64,000 nucleotides of DNA from Zasmidium citrigriseum (taxonomy: Eukaryota > Ascomycota > Dothideomycetes > Mycosphaerellales > Mycosphaerellaceae), in contig NHNW01000006.1 in NCBI GenBank assembly GCA_002786025.1, forward strand, positions 558,001-622,000, read 5' to 3'. The notes beneath the pieces were generated by a model. That model was not told where the DNA came from, searched no databases, and saw only the letters and a program-made list of their open reading frames with translations. A program made the position numbers and the translations under genes. Shown piece by piece: positions 36,990 through 46,744 of the stretch. Position 1 is the first letter of the stretch. The number at the start of each line of letters is the position of its first letter.

Positions 36990-37020
36990 AGCGAAGCCGC
37001 AGCGACAAATAAACGACCCC
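36990..37020 (-). repeat. Right terminal inverted repeat of Harbinger element
   Basis: Inverted copy of 33195-33225 ending CGACCCC, with one transition between the copies. TTA follows at 37021-37023. Confidence 0.9.
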
Positions 37021-37023
37021 TTA

Positions 37024-37442
37024 CAGCAAGATATGTCGTCATGCGCCCAATTATTATGCAGTCAAAAACATAATATGCAAAGCCGGAGCAACATCCGGAA
37101 CATCACTTCTTCCGGTGCAGGTAATGAACAAGTTGGTCGCCTCGCCCGTCTCGCCTCTTTCATCAGCCCTCGCCTCCCAGCTCGCTTCGTAAATGATACG
37201 AGCTGGCAAAGGAGAGGTGGGTGAGCGCCGTCTGTCACAGCCGACCTTTTGCTGTGGGCCAACCAGTGCATTGCTCTCTGCAGTCGAACGAATCGTCAAG
37301 CCTCGTTTCGCCAGCACTGACATGCAGGTCCCACGGGGTCCCCACCCCGTTTCGAGTATTCACTGCGACTGTGGTCTGGGTCCACCACGATGACTTGTTT
37401 TCTTTCTTGTTGTCTTTGTACAACAGGCTCTGCTCCGGCAAT
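37024..37442. promoter_or_regulatory. Region between transposon and glycosyltransferase start
   Basis: Only 419 bp separate the heavily RIP-mutated element from the ATG of the GT8-type gene, so its promoter abuts the element. Base composition is normal here and CA/TG dinucleotides are frequent. No TATA box is evident. Confidence 0.5.
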
Positions 37443-38714
37443 ATGCTGAGCGCGCGGAATTTCTGCTTCTTCCTTGGGGCGCTGGTCATCTTGGTTGTGT
37501 TTTACTCGTCGACTTCGCTGCCGGCTTCGACGAAGGTGCCGACTTCGTCTTCGAGTTTTGGATTCCCTGCGACGCCTGGACAGGATGCGAAACTCCCTGA
37601 TGACTTGAATCGGCCGACGGATGCTGGGACGCTGCAGAATCCTAACCCTTTGCCGGCTGGTGGAGATGTAGTACCGCCTGCGATACCGCCCGCTGGTGAT
37701 GGGCTGCCAACTGTCGGCGATGCGCCAGTGGCAGCACCAGCAGCAGAGCCTGCTCCCACTCAGTCGCATGGCCAATTCAATGATTTCAAGTTCGGCTTCA
37801 TGGAGGACCTCAAGTTCCCCAATCCTGACTGGGATGTCCATCACCTGAAACAGTACAAACCCCACAACTACCAAGGACCCGGCCGACCGTCCATAGCGAC
37901 GTACTTGTCAACGAGAAATGGCACCCTCCACGACCCGTACTTCCAAGCAGCGCAACAGCTGGTCTACCGCGTGCTGTGGGATCCCCGATCACGGTCCAAG
38001 AAGTACCCACTAACAGTCTTCGTGGCCCCCTTCATCGAGCAAGACAAGCGCGACATCCTCACCGCAGCCGGAGCCATCGTCCGCGAACTCGAACTGGTAG
38101 ACTGGCAACCGACAGTCGACATCTGGGGCCGCTGGCGCGACCTCTTCAGCAAACTGAACATCTGGGGCGAGACCGAATTCAGCCGCGTCCTCTTCCTCGA
38201 CCTCGACGCCTTCCCGCTCCAAAACGTCGACGAAATCTTCGACATCGCCGAGCAGCAGAAATGCCGCAAAGAGCTATTACCCGCAGAAGACCAGCCGCAC
38301 GCGGCCGAGATGTGCGAGTACGTCTTCGCCGGCACGGAGATCCAGAGCTCGAAGGAGATTAATGTCGGCGTCATGGTCCTGGAGCCGAATAAAGCTATGC
38401 AAAGCCGACTCTTGCGCGAAGCGAAACATACCGAGAATTTCGATAATCATATGGCGGAGCAGGCGTTCCTCAACTATGTCTTTGGCCAGAATAGTGCGTT
38501 TCCAACACAGTTGCTTGATCGGACGTGGAATGGCTTCTTCCCTGGAAAAGATGAGGAAGGACAATTGAAGATTATACATGAGAAGTTGTGGTCTATGAAT
38601 GACCACTGGGCGGAGAATTATTTTCGAGACAACTGGAGAGAGATGTTGTTGACGTATGAAGGGCAGGAGTTTTTGAGCAAGAGGAAATGGGATGGGGAGA
38701 GGGAATTTGAGTGA
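37443..38714 (+). CDS. Type II membrane glycosyltransferase, GT8/glycogenin-like
   Basis: An intronless frame from the first available ATG gives 423 residues. Residues 6-26 (NFCFFLGALVILVVFYSSTSL) are a signal anchor. About 90 residues of Pro/Ala/Gly-rich stem follow, then a catalytic domain. The domain shows YPLTVFVAPFIEQDKRDIL, then WGRWRDLFSKLNIWGETEFSRVLFLDLDAF with the metal-binding D-x-D near residue 251. It also has NVGVMVLEPNK and a late YVFGQNSAFPTQLLDRTWNGFF. This matches GT8-type enzymes of the fungal Golgi that transfer a sugar from a UDP donor. It is likely Golgi-lumenal and may act on cell-wall or glycoprotein glycans. The donor and acceptor are not inferable. Confidence 0.88.
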   Translation: MLSARNFCFFLGALVILVVFYSSTSLPASTKVPTSSSSFGFPATPGQDAKLPDDLNRPTDAGTLQNPNPLPAGGDVVPPAIPPAGDGLPTVGDAPVAAPAAEPAPTQSHGQFNDFKFGFMEDLKFPNPDWDVHHLKQYKPHNYQGPGRPSIATYLSTRNGTLHDPYFQAAQQLVYRVLWDPRSRSKKYPLTVFVAPFIEQDKRDILTAAGAIVRELELVDWQPTVDIWGRWRDLFSKLNIWGETEFSRVLFLDLDAFPLQNVDEIFDIAEQQKCRKELLPAEDQPHAAEMCEYVFAGTEIQSSKEINVGVMVLEPNKAMQSRLLREAKHTENFDNHMAEQAFLNYVFGQNSAFPTQLLDRTWNGFFPGKDEEGQLKIIHEKLWSMNDHWAENYFRDNWREMLLTYEGQEFLSKRKWDGEREFE

Positions 38715-39329
38715 GCGTTTTTTTACGATGTTATGGGTATGTGTAGACTTTGTACAGGACCATGTGAAGTTGATATGGGTTGCAATAGAGTTGTGTTCTT
38801 GCTCTGATCCAGGCGGAGTTTCTTTCGATGGAGAGGCCAGTCAAGGAAGAGTAAGGGCAAGTCGAACCGAGGCAGGATCGGGCTTAATCAATCGATTAAT
38901 TAAATGTCAATGAAGTTCCATGAAACTTGGCAACTGTCAAGGACTTGGGGAGGAGACAAGCTCAGGTGAGCTTTCCTTCTCTTCTCTTCCTTGCCATCTT
39001 TCACCTCAACCCGAGATGCAAACCATCAACGAAGAGCACCTCTTCCGTCGAAGTCAAAGCGAAGATGAAAGCCGAGAAGACGTTTCACTTCACCTTGCCA
39101 AAGGATGATCACGCAATAACAAGTTAGGTAACCAGTAACCCATTTCCAGTTAGACCCTGTGAAGAAATGTTGCGCGAGATGTACTACTGTGAGGTACATG
39201 TAACCTCACGTGGCGACTGTGCTATGTCTTCACGCCATGCTCCTACAATCTCGACCTTCTCTCGGGATTCAATAACAGGATCAACCCCGACTGGATGCCA
39301 GAGACAAGCTCGATTTTGGAGAGAACAAG
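38715..39329. other. Intergenic, 3' region of glycosyltransferase and permease promoter
   Basis: 615 bp between two plus-strand genes. Short open frames lack motifs. No TATA box stands out. Confidence 0.45.
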
Positions 39330-41123
39330 ATGGCCAATCTCGATGCTGAGACTGGCTCGAAGGCCGCTGTTTGGAGCAAGACCGAGGCCGACTTCGAGGA
39401 TAGGACAGTCTCTGGTGACGATGAAGCACTCTCAGGACCGCCAGCTACGGCTCAGCTGGCTCGGAAACTATCTGCCAGACAAGTGCAGATGATCGCTATT
39501 GGAGGGACCATTGGAACTGGGTAAGGAACACTGCTTCTGCCTCTTGATTAGAACGATGCTAAGGCATCTACAGGCTCTTCCTAGGAACAGGCAATGCACT
39601 CTCGAAAGGCGGTCCCGCGTCGATGCTCATCTCCTATGCCATCGTCGGAGCGATTGTGTTCGTCACGATGCTCTCCTTGGGGGAGATGGCTGCGTTTGTG
39701 CCGGTTGCTGGGTCGTTTTGTACTTTTGCCGGACGATACGTCGACGACGCCTTCGGCTTCGCCCTCACCTGGAATTACTGGTTCAACGATGCGGTCTCGA
39801 CAGCCTCGGACTTGATCGCCTTACAGCTACTCCTCCAATACTGGACCGACAACTTCCCGGGCTGGGCACTGAGCCTGATCTTCCTCTTCGTTCTCATCGC
39901 CCTTAACATCGTCACTGTGCGAGCGTATGGCGAAATGGAATACTGGCTCTCATTCCTCAAGGTCGTCACGATCGTAATCTTCATCATTCTGGGCATTGCT
40001 GTCAACTGTGGAGCCAACACGGATTCCCAATATATCGGCGGGAAGAACTGGTATATCGGCGATGCTCCTTTCGTCAATGGCATTGGCGGATTTGCGTCTG
40101 TCTTCGTAACGGCGTCTTTCGCGTATGGCGGTATGTAGACTCAAGGGCAGAAGCCATCCCTTTACATGTCTGAGACATATGTTGACCTTCTACCCTTTAC
40201 TTTTAGGTACCGAATCGATCGCGATCACAGCTGGAGAGACGAAGGATCCCCATAGAACACTGCCGAAGGTCGTAAGGAACGTGTTCTGGCGCATCTTGAT
40301 CTTCTACATCCTTTCGATATTGATCATTGGCCTTAATGTACCATACGACTATCCCGACCTAGCGGAGAAGGACAGCCATACCTCACCATTTACGATTGTC
40401 TTCGCCATGGCAGGCAGCAAAGCTGCAGGCTCTTTTATCAACGCCGTGGTCATGACGAGTGTCATATCAGCCGGCAATCACGCTCTCTTCGCAGGGTCAA
40501 GGCTGATGTATACTTTGGCCATCAACGGACATGCACCTCGCTTCCTGGGCACATTGAACCGATACCACACGCCTTGGGTAGCTGTTCTAGCAACAACGAT
40601 CATCAGTGGTCTCTGCTTTGGCGCGAGCTATATCGGAGCTGGCCAACTCTGGACCTGGCTACAGAACATCGTCGGCGTTTCGAACCAGCTATCTTGGATC
40701 GCCATTGGATTTGCCTCGTTACGGTTCCGATCTGGAATAAAGAAGCAGGGATTGGAACATCTCTTACCTTTCAAGAACTGGACGTATCCGTACGGACCAG
40801 TCCTATCTGTGGGCTTGAACAGTGTCCTGGTGCTGGTCCAAGGCTGGAGCAGCTTTTCGCCTTCCTTCAAGGCCGTGGACTTCGTCTCGTACTACATCGA
40901 GCTGCCGGTCATGCTAGTCATGTTCGTTGGCTGGAAAGTCCTGAAGCGGACGAAGTTTGTTCGATTGGAAGAGATGGATCTCGTGACGGACCGCTTCGAC
41001 CAGGACTTCGGGTCTGTCGCAGAACGAGAAGAGGCACTGGAGAAATCGAAATTCAGTCCTTGGGCGAAAGGCCAGGGTTGGAAAGAGAGATCTAAAGCCG
41101 TCGGATACTGGTTGTTCTTTTGA
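39330..41123 (+). CDS. Amino-acid permease (APC superfamily, fungal YAT type)
   Basis: Exons 39330-39520, 39574-40130 and 40207-41123 (introns 53 and 76 nt) give 554 residues. The first helix carries the family signature RQVQMIAIGGTIGTGLFLGTG, spanning intron 1, followed by SLGEMAAFVPVAGSF. Helix-6 wording FAYGGTESIAITAGETKDP spans intron 2, and SRLMYTLAINGHAPRFL comes later. About 12 hydrophobic segments follow a polar N-terminus of 55 residues, and the C-terminus is cytosolic and charged. Members are proton-coupled amino-acid importers of the plasma membrane. The N-terminal cytosolic tail contains lysines typical of permeases regulated by ubiquitin. Specificity cannot be read from the sequence. 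Confidence 0.94.
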
Positions 41124-41731
41124 GACTTCGTCGGGATCCTCGTCTCATTCGACGGATCGGGATACTGCAAGGAGCCTTGAAGCTTGAGGCAAAATGATCT
41201 CCCTGCTCATCGACACGAAGACACCGCTACTGGTTGATGTAAGATTCCTCCCAATTCTCAGAAGCTCAATCCTGACTCGGCCTCGGGTCGCTGCCAACCT
41301 CGCGATCTTCTCGCCAAAGCTTCGTAAGCTGTACAATGGGACCATCCTTCGCATCAGCATTGACCAAGAAGTTTTGGAAACTTCGCAAAATGGGAATGGA
41401 ATCCACACAAAATTGCACCGACTCGGCCTTTTGCCCTGTTTCTGCTAAGCAGTTCGGGCCCGATTGAGCACCGATCTTACCAATATGGAATCAATAGCCT
41501 ACATCCAAGGCGGAACTGTTTCCATGCAGAGCCCGGCATGACGAATGCGTACTGCGACATGGAAGTTCGCGAACTTTAATCAGCTAAAGCTCCGTTGGAT
41601 TTGTGAGAGCAGTTGCCAGTATAAAAATGGTACATGGTACACGGGAGGGGCTTGAAATTGATGTAAGAGACATCAACACCTGCGCTCTCAGACTCTTTCA
41701 CACCATTTGATCAAACGAACGAGACTACACC
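41124..41731. other. Intergenic, GST promoter
   Basis: 608 bp with no gene. TATAAAAA at 41620-41627 lies about 110 bp before the GST start codon and is its probable core promoter. Confidence 0.5.
41620..41627 (+). promoter_or_regulatory. TATA box upstream of glutathione S-transferase
   Basis: TATAAAAA about 110 bp upstream of the GST ATG, in an otherwise non-coding stretch, on the coding strand. Confidence 0.5.
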
Positions 41732-42564
41732 ATGTCCGCGCCCATCAAAATCTACGGCCATGCCTCAGTACGCCCACTAGCCACTCCCATAGACCGCACC
41801 GTGCCCCCACTAACCCTCCTCCGGGGCCCGAACCCATGGAAAGTCATCATCATCCTCGAAGAGCTAGCGCTCAAATACGACCTCCAAATGATGGAGTTCG
41901 GCGACTTAAAAAAAGAGCCCTACCTATCCATCAACCCCAATGGTCGGACGCCGTCGATGGAAGACCCTAATACGGGGGTGACGCTTTGGGAGGTAGTTCA
42001 ACTCCAATGATGTGTGTGGTGTGGAAGCTGATTGAGGAGAGAAATAGTCCGCCGCTATTATCGACTACCTGATGGACACCTACGACAAATCGAATACTCT
42101 GCACAACCCCTCCTCTCCGACGAAATACCACCAGCAACAATGGGAACATTTCCAAATGTCCGGCCAAGGGCCGTATTTCGGGCAGAAAGCCTGGTTTACA
42201 TTCGTGCGTCCTCCCCCTTGCCCCTCTCCCTCCCACTCACCAAAACGTGTAGTTCCACCCCGAAAAAAACCTCACCAGCGCAATCGACCGCTACGCCGCC
42301 GAAATCAAACGCGTCCTGGGCGTCATCGACCTACACCTCTCCAAAACCTCGCAACCATATTTGACGGGTGAGGAGGTTGCGTATTGCGATTTGATGTTTG
42401 TGCCGTGGAATTCCATGGTGGGGTTTTTGATGGGTGAGGGGTTTGAGAATGAGTGGAAGGATAGTTTCCCGAGGTGTTGGGCGTGGCATGAAAAATTGAT
42501 GGGGAGGGCGAGTGTGAGGAAGATGGTGGAGATGAAGGCTGAGGCGACGAAAAAGGGGCACTAG
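41732..42564 (+). CDS. Glutathione S-transferase (Ure2/GstA-like)
   Basis: Exons 41732-41992, 42048-42203 and 42253-42564 (55- and 49-nt introns) give 242 residues. The N-terminal thioredoxin-like half shows NPWKVIIILEELALKYDLQ, the NPNGRTP turn with the cis-proline near residue 70, and, across intron 1, LWESAAIIDYLMDTYD with the Glu-Ser pair that binds the glutathione gamma-glutamyl group. The C-terminal helical half includes WEHFQMSGQGPYFGQKAWF and PYLTGEEVAYCDLMFVPW (the N-capping motif of the hydrophobic core). This arrangement is typical of fungal Ure2-like GSTs that conjugate glutathione to electrophiles or reduce peroxides in the cytosol. Splice sites are all in phase 0. Confidence 0.92.
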
Positions 42565-42704
42565 AGGGATGGGAGATTGATGGGGTGTCGATGTCAATGA
42601 TGGTTTCGTCAAGTCGATTCAAAAGGTTTGTTGTGGTTTATCCACAGTTATGTCCGTACAGAGAGTTCGTAAACAGAACGTAACCCTCGTCCTTCGATCT
42701 GCAT

Positions 42705-45653
42705 CTAGGCTGGAGTCCTCCTTGTGCGCTTCTTCGCGGGACTCCCTAGACTGGGCGGCAGCTCTTTCTTAGTGACGCTTCCGTCCTCTCCAAACAAAAC
42801 ATTTGTCCTTGCGCTTCTCTTTGCCGGGCTGGCGATACCGGGCATGGCGCCGTTCCCCTCGGCCTTCTTCTTATCCAGGCCTACCGTCTTCGTGAAATCC
42901 AACTTTGGTGGCGCATTCTTCGCCGAAGGTGCATTGCCCGAAGCAGAAGTTGTCGGAGCCTTTGCTCGCTTCTTTGGCGGTGATGCGATGAGCGAATTTT
43001 CTTTTCCTTGCGAAGCTGGAATGGCCGATGCGGCTGGGGCTGGCAACTTTGACACTGCCTTCTTCTTTGCGGTCGAGACCTTCTCAGGTTCCTCTTTCAC
43101 ATCCTCCTTGATCGGTTCTGCAACCACGGTACCATTTTTCGGCTTCGCGGGCGTGGCGATTCTTGACCTTTTCTTGGTGGTTGCCTTTGGCTTCGCCTCC
43201 TTCGCCGGCTCCTCAGCCTTCTGAAGTTCCACAGGTTGCGCGGCTTTGGCTGGAGTTGATGCAGTCCTGGTCGGCTTGAGACGACGTTGCTTGGGCTTAC
43301 TAGGCGTCTGACTGGCAGGCGTTGGTGTTGGTACTCCAGCCATTTCGACGTCAGCGCTTGAAGCGTCACCATCCGCATCTGGCTCGCCAAGCTCGTCAAT
43401 CATCATTGAAATCTCTGGCTCGCTCGCTCCCTCGTAGAAAGTGGCTAAAGTTTCAGCCCATTTAATCCCTCTCCTATCGGGATCAACGTCCATGGCCGTC
43501 TCTGAAGGCCCTTCTCCATTGTTCATTGCTGCCTCTTTGGCCATCCTAGTGAGCCGAAGCGGAGGCAGAACAGCACCTCCCTTGTTCTTCTTCGTGTTGC
43601 TTCTGGTAGCCTGGGCAAGTTCTTGCGCTTCCGTCTTCTTAAGTACGACGGAATCTGCACTTCCTCGAATGGAGATCTTGTTGGGGCCGGAATAGGTCGA
43701 TGCAGGGAGTGTCTCAGGCTTCTTCTTTGCCCGGCCACTGCGTCGTGAGGCTGTTCGAGCTGGCGATGGGCGAGCGAGTTCATCTTGGTCATCTTGCGAG
43801 GGCTTCGAGTCAACCTCGACAAGGCTTTGCTTGCGTGGGGACGGGCTGTTAGGATCCAAGTCACCGAGCACATCTGTAACCGTTGGCTTCGGTGGTGCAG
43901 GACTTGCCAGAGCCTGACGAACAACATCTGAATTGCGGCGGTTTTCGAGTGACTCGCGCCTAGCGGTCGCCGATATGCGTCTACCATTCTTGCTTTCGCT
44001 GGCCCTGTTGATGAAAGCTTGCAAGAGCGCTGTATCGTCCGAAAGGCGGGGCTGGCCAGGTTTCCTGGGAGACATCTGAGGCTCCTCCGGCGGAGCAGAG
44101 GATGATCGTGTGAGCTGTGGCATGCCCATTTGAGGAGAAGGCTCGCCTCGGAGAAGGACTGGATTAGTTGGCAGAGGCGAGCTTGCGAGTGTCGGGTCTG
44201 GGCTATTCGATTGATAGACTGGGAACTTAACCGGCGTAAATGCAATCAAGTGCGATCTGTCGGATGGAATGATGTTGCTCTTCTTCAATGGACTCGTGGA
44301 CTGTCGTCGCGGTGAACGACGAAGGGGCAATCGCGGGTGCTGGCCAGTAATACTTGGGACTGGGCTGGAGGGAAGCTTGCTGGGTGACACCAAGTTCGCC
44401 ACGCGTTCGTGGACTTGTGCTACCAGCGACTGATCCACAGCCTGATCTTTAGCCGACTCGGTCGGCGTGTTCTCGACTGTGTCGACCCATTCGGTCTGCT
44501 CAATCGGCTCAGGCGTAGCATCTCGCAGGGGCACAGGATCATCTTCTTCAACATCTTCCCATTCGTTCTCGTTGGTCGATTGATCCAATTCGTTGTGCGC
44601 AAGGCCTGCTTCGTTTGAAGACTCAGCCGTGTCCACCGGGACTTCCGATTCGTTTTGCTCCGTAACGTCTGGGTATGGCTGGCTTGCAGCTTCGACAGCA
44701 GCAAAATTGACGGGCAGCGTCCTACGCCGATTCGCCTGTGCCTGTCTGACCTGACTGATGGGCCGTCTTCGCCGTTCCTTGACAGGTGAGACGAAGCCTG
44801 CCGGGAGCACAGGCGGTTGGTACGACAGCTTTGGTTGTGGCGCCGGTTCGGGTTCGAATTCAGCATTAGTAGCCTCAACGTGCTCGGGGCCGGGCTCGTC
44901 AGTTTGGAGGATTTCCTCTCGCTGGGTGGTCTTCTCGACAGTATGCGCCTGGGTCTCCATGTCTTCTGTTTCAGCCTCGATCGGCTTTGGATCGATTCCA
45001 TTGGCGCGATGGACATCGACGTCCTGCGGTGTATCCTCAGTATCGACCGCCTCTCCCAAATGCATGAGAGTTGCGTCCCAGACATCCTCTTCCGTCGCGC
45101 TCTCGTCTTCCCAGTCGTCCTGCTGGAGCTCCTCTTCCGCGCCAATTTCTTGCATGCTGCCATCCTCGTTCACAACCTCGACTCTGAGCACCTCCTCTTC
45201 TACTTCTTGCTGATCTTGATCTTGCGGGTCTTCCTCGTCCAAAGCAATCAGTTCCTCGTCGTGATTGCTCCTGGTCACAATGCGCCGATTGCGAGGACTC
45301 CCTCTTCCGTCCCAGTCTCGTACCACCTCGCCGTGGTCCACGCGCATTTTCTTGACAGCCTTCACAGGACTATCGCCGCCAATGGCTTCCACCATATGGG
45401 CTCCTCCAAACATGCTGGTCGCGTCGGCGCCAGGCGCCGCATTGCGCTTCCATACCTTCCCAAAGCGCACCTTCTTGCGTGAGAAAGGCGATTGAGGACG
45501 GCGATCCCATGCGCGCTGGACCTTGTTCAAGGGCAGGTTGCTAGGCGCAAGATGGGCGGCGACGGGCGAGTTCCAAGCGGCGGCGAATGAGGTCGAGGGC
45601 GCGTCCATTTCCGGGGAATTACTGTTGTCTAGCGATGTCGCGGGAGGGTCCAT
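42705..45653 (-). CDS. Large intrinsically disordered, proline-directed-site-rich nuclear protein, unknown
   Basis: An intronless minus-strand frame of 982 residues starting MDPPATSLDNSNSPEM at 45653; the frame extends a few codons further but without an ATG. The protein has almost no predicted globular core. It is dominated by SP/TP sites (SPVKAVKK, SPLKKSN, SPRKPG, SPKKRAK, SPAKKRTRRTPA), acidic runs in the first third (EEVEEEVLRVE, EDDWEDESATEED) and basic clusters in the last third. Two short segments look more ordered: ALLQAFINRASESKNGRR in the middle, and RLTRMAKEA with KWAETLATFYEG near residue 760. Repeated S/T-P next to K/R suggests regulation by cyclin-dependent kinase, and the basic C-terminus suggests a nuclear or chromatin role. 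I do not recognise the family. Confidence 0.8.
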   Translation of the reverse strand: MDPPATSLDNSNSPEMDAPSTSFAAAWNSPVAAHLAPSNLPLNKVQRAWDRRPQSPFSRKKVRFGKVWKRNAAPGADATSMFGGAHMVEAIGGDSPVKAVKKMRVDHGEVVRDWDGRGSPRNRRIVTRSNHDEELIALDEEDPQDQDQQEVEEEVLRVEVVNEDGSMQEIGAEEELQQDDWEDESATEEDVWDATLMHLGEAVDTEDTPQDVDVHRANGIDPKPIEAETEDMETQAHTVEKTTQREEILQTDEPGPEHVEATNAEFEPEPAPQPKLSYQPPVLPAGFVSPVKERRRRPISQVRQAQANRRRTLPVNFAAVEAASQPYPDVTEQNESEVPVDTAESSNEAGLAHNELDQSTNENEWEDVEEDDPVPLRDATPEPIEQTEWVDTVENTPTESAKDQAVDQSLVAQVHERVANLVSPSKLPSSPVPSITGQHPRLPLRRSPRRQSTSPLKKSNIIPSDRSHLIAFTPVKFPVYQSNSPDPTLASSPLPTNPVLLRGEPSPQMGMPQLTRSSSAPPEEPQMSPRKPGQPRLSDDTALLQAFINRASESKNGRRISATARRESLENRRNSDVVRQALASPAPPKPTVTDVLGDLDPNSPSPRKQSLVEVDSKPSQDDQDELARPSPARTASRRSGRAKKKPETLPASTYSGPNKISIRGSADSVVLKKTEAQELAQATRSNTKKNKGGAVLPPLRLTRMAKEAAMNNGEGPSETAMDVDPDRRGIKWAETLATFYEGASEPEISMMIDELGEPDADGDASSADVEMAGVPTPTPASQTPSKPKQRRLKPTRTASTPAKAAQPVELQKAEEPAKEAKPKATTKKRSRIATPAKPKNGTVVAEPIKEDVKEEPEKVSTAKKKAVSKLPAPAASAIPASQGKENSLIASPPKKRAKAPTTSASGNAPSAKNAPPKLDFTKTVGLDKKKAEGNGAMPGIASPAKRSARTNVLFGEDGSVTKKELPPSLGSPAKKRTRRTPA

Positions 45654-45941
45654 GTCGTCGACGGAGAAGACTATCAAGGCATACGCGGAGGGGAGAAGCA
45701 GACGCTCGCGTGTTCAAGCACGAGGAAGCCGTGGTAAATCGCGGATCAAAACAAACACGAGGGCCCGAGCTTCACTAGCGGCGGCTACTCCCGCGCCAGC
45801 GTTCCATTACTTTCGTGACCACAACCTCTTTCTTCAATTCAACTCGCTACCTTAATACACTCGCGATGCCACCGTCTCTTTGGTGAGTAGTTCTTCGAAA
45901 GTCGCAACTGTTCCATCCAAATCCCTCTTCCTTTCTTCCAC
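45654..45941. promoter_or_regulatory. Bidirectional promoter, 288 bp
   Basis: Separates the starts of the disordered protein (minus) and the TLC-domain protein (plus). A T/C-rich run (CCTCTTTCTTCAATTC and TCCCTCTTCCTTTCTTCC) lies just before the plus-strand ATG. Confidence 0.5.
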
Positions 45942-46742
45942 ATGGCCTCTGATCCTCTCCCCGTCGTTTCCGCCACTGCCCTGACGTACATCTCCCTTCT
46001 TTCCGGCTCTCAATGGCTCCATCTCGACCATAGTGTTGCATCTAGAGTCGTCTCAAGTCTGCACTCAATAATCTCGAGCGCAGCAAGCGTGTACGCGCTC
46101 TCACAGCCATGGCAAATTCCATCCAAATCAAAATCAGGATCGACCACTGTCTATCTGGACGACAGCGCCAATCCGCTAATATTCGGACATTCGCGGCTTG
46201 GTAACGCCATTACTGCGTGTGAGACTGGATATCTTCTTTACGAAACGATTCGCAAAGTCACAAGACATCGTCAGACTGGAACCAAGCAGCCAAATGCTCT
46301 TCTCACGGCCCTTCGAAAGGAACCGCTGATGATGACACACCATCTTTCTCTGCTGCTTGCACTTGGAGTTCTGCAGGTCTACATATCCAAAGAGAGCGAG
46401 CGGGGCATTTGGATTATCGTCGCGTTTGAAGTCATGAATGCCTCGACTCCTTTCCTCCATTTGAGATGGTGGGCAAGGAAACGGACGGGAAAAGATGACT
46501 GGCGACTAGATGCCTTACTTGCGCTGGTATTCGCTGTGTCTCGCCTGGGCGTGATACTATGGATCGTCAAGAATTATGCAGACTTTCACGACATGGGCTC
46601 TATGGAAGCATTCTGGAGACAAAGATGGTTCTGCAAAGCCGGCACTGCTAGTCTTTTCGTCATGAACGCGGCTTGGCTAGGATCACTGTTTCACCAGAGT
46701 GTCACAAAAGCACTGAAGAGATCCAAGACTAGGACTACTTGA
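45942..46742 (+). CDS. TLC (TRAM/LAG1/CLN8)-domain membrane protein
   Basis: An intronless frame of 266 residues with at least five hydrophobic helices: near 11-28, 130-148 (HHLSLLLALGVLQVYIS), 155-175 (GIWIIVAFEVMNASTPFLHLRWW), 190-212 and 235-255. The pair of histidines opening the third helix (MMTHHLSLLL), followed by EVMNASTPFLHLRW, is the conserved core of TLC proteins, where the Glu and Asn-x-Ser/Thr sit in the sixth-helix region. TLC members include ceramide synthases and lipid-sensing or lipid-trafficking membrane proteins of the ER. The short length and lack of a Lag1 double-His motif (HHxxxD) argue against ceramide synthase, so it is closer to TMEM56/CLN8-like members. Its stop is 2 bp from that of the P450 gene on the other strand. 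Confidence 0.8.
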   Translation: MASDPLPVVSATALTYISLLSGSQWLHLDHSVASRVVSSLHSIISSAASVYALSQPWQIPSKSKSGSTTVYLDDSANPLIFGHSRLGNAITACETGYLLYETIRKVTRHRQTGTKQPNALLTALRKEPLMMTHHLSLLLALGVLQVYISKESERGIWIIVAFEVMNASTPFLHLRWWARKRTGKDDWRLDALLALVFAVSRLGVILWIVKNYADFHDMGSMEAFWRQRWFCKAGTASLFVMNAAWLGSLFHQSVTKALKRSKTRTT

Positions 46743-46744
46743 TG

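Larger units (their letters stand above)
33195..37020 (+). mobile_element. PIF/Harbinger DNA transposon, complete but RIP-inactivated
   Basis: A 3,826-bp element bounded by 31-bp inverted repeats and TTA duplications. It encodes two proteins on opposite strands, a DDE transposase (plus, left) and a Myb/SANT-like DNA-binding protein (minus, right), the standard Harbinger pair. Both are riddled with TAG and TAA codons. CpA and TpG are nearly absent across long stretches (for example 33901-34080 has none by eye) while CpG persists and TpA is extreme. This is the pattern of RIP acting on CpA on both strands. The terminal repeats are less damaged. Composition changes abruptly at both ends, so mutation has not spread into the flanks. 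The element cannot make its own transposase but could be moved in trans if the ends are recognised. Confidence 0.93.

Noticed and set aside
33195..37020. Possibility that the AT-rich block is a centromere or replication origin
   Set aside because: The inverted repeats, target duplication and readable transposase and Myb frames explain the whole block.
42724..43224. Plus-strand open frame of 166 codons antisense to the disordered protein
   Set aside because: It is a mirror of a codon-biased coding region; the hydrophobic composition arises from antisense reading of Lys/Glu/Ala-rich codons.
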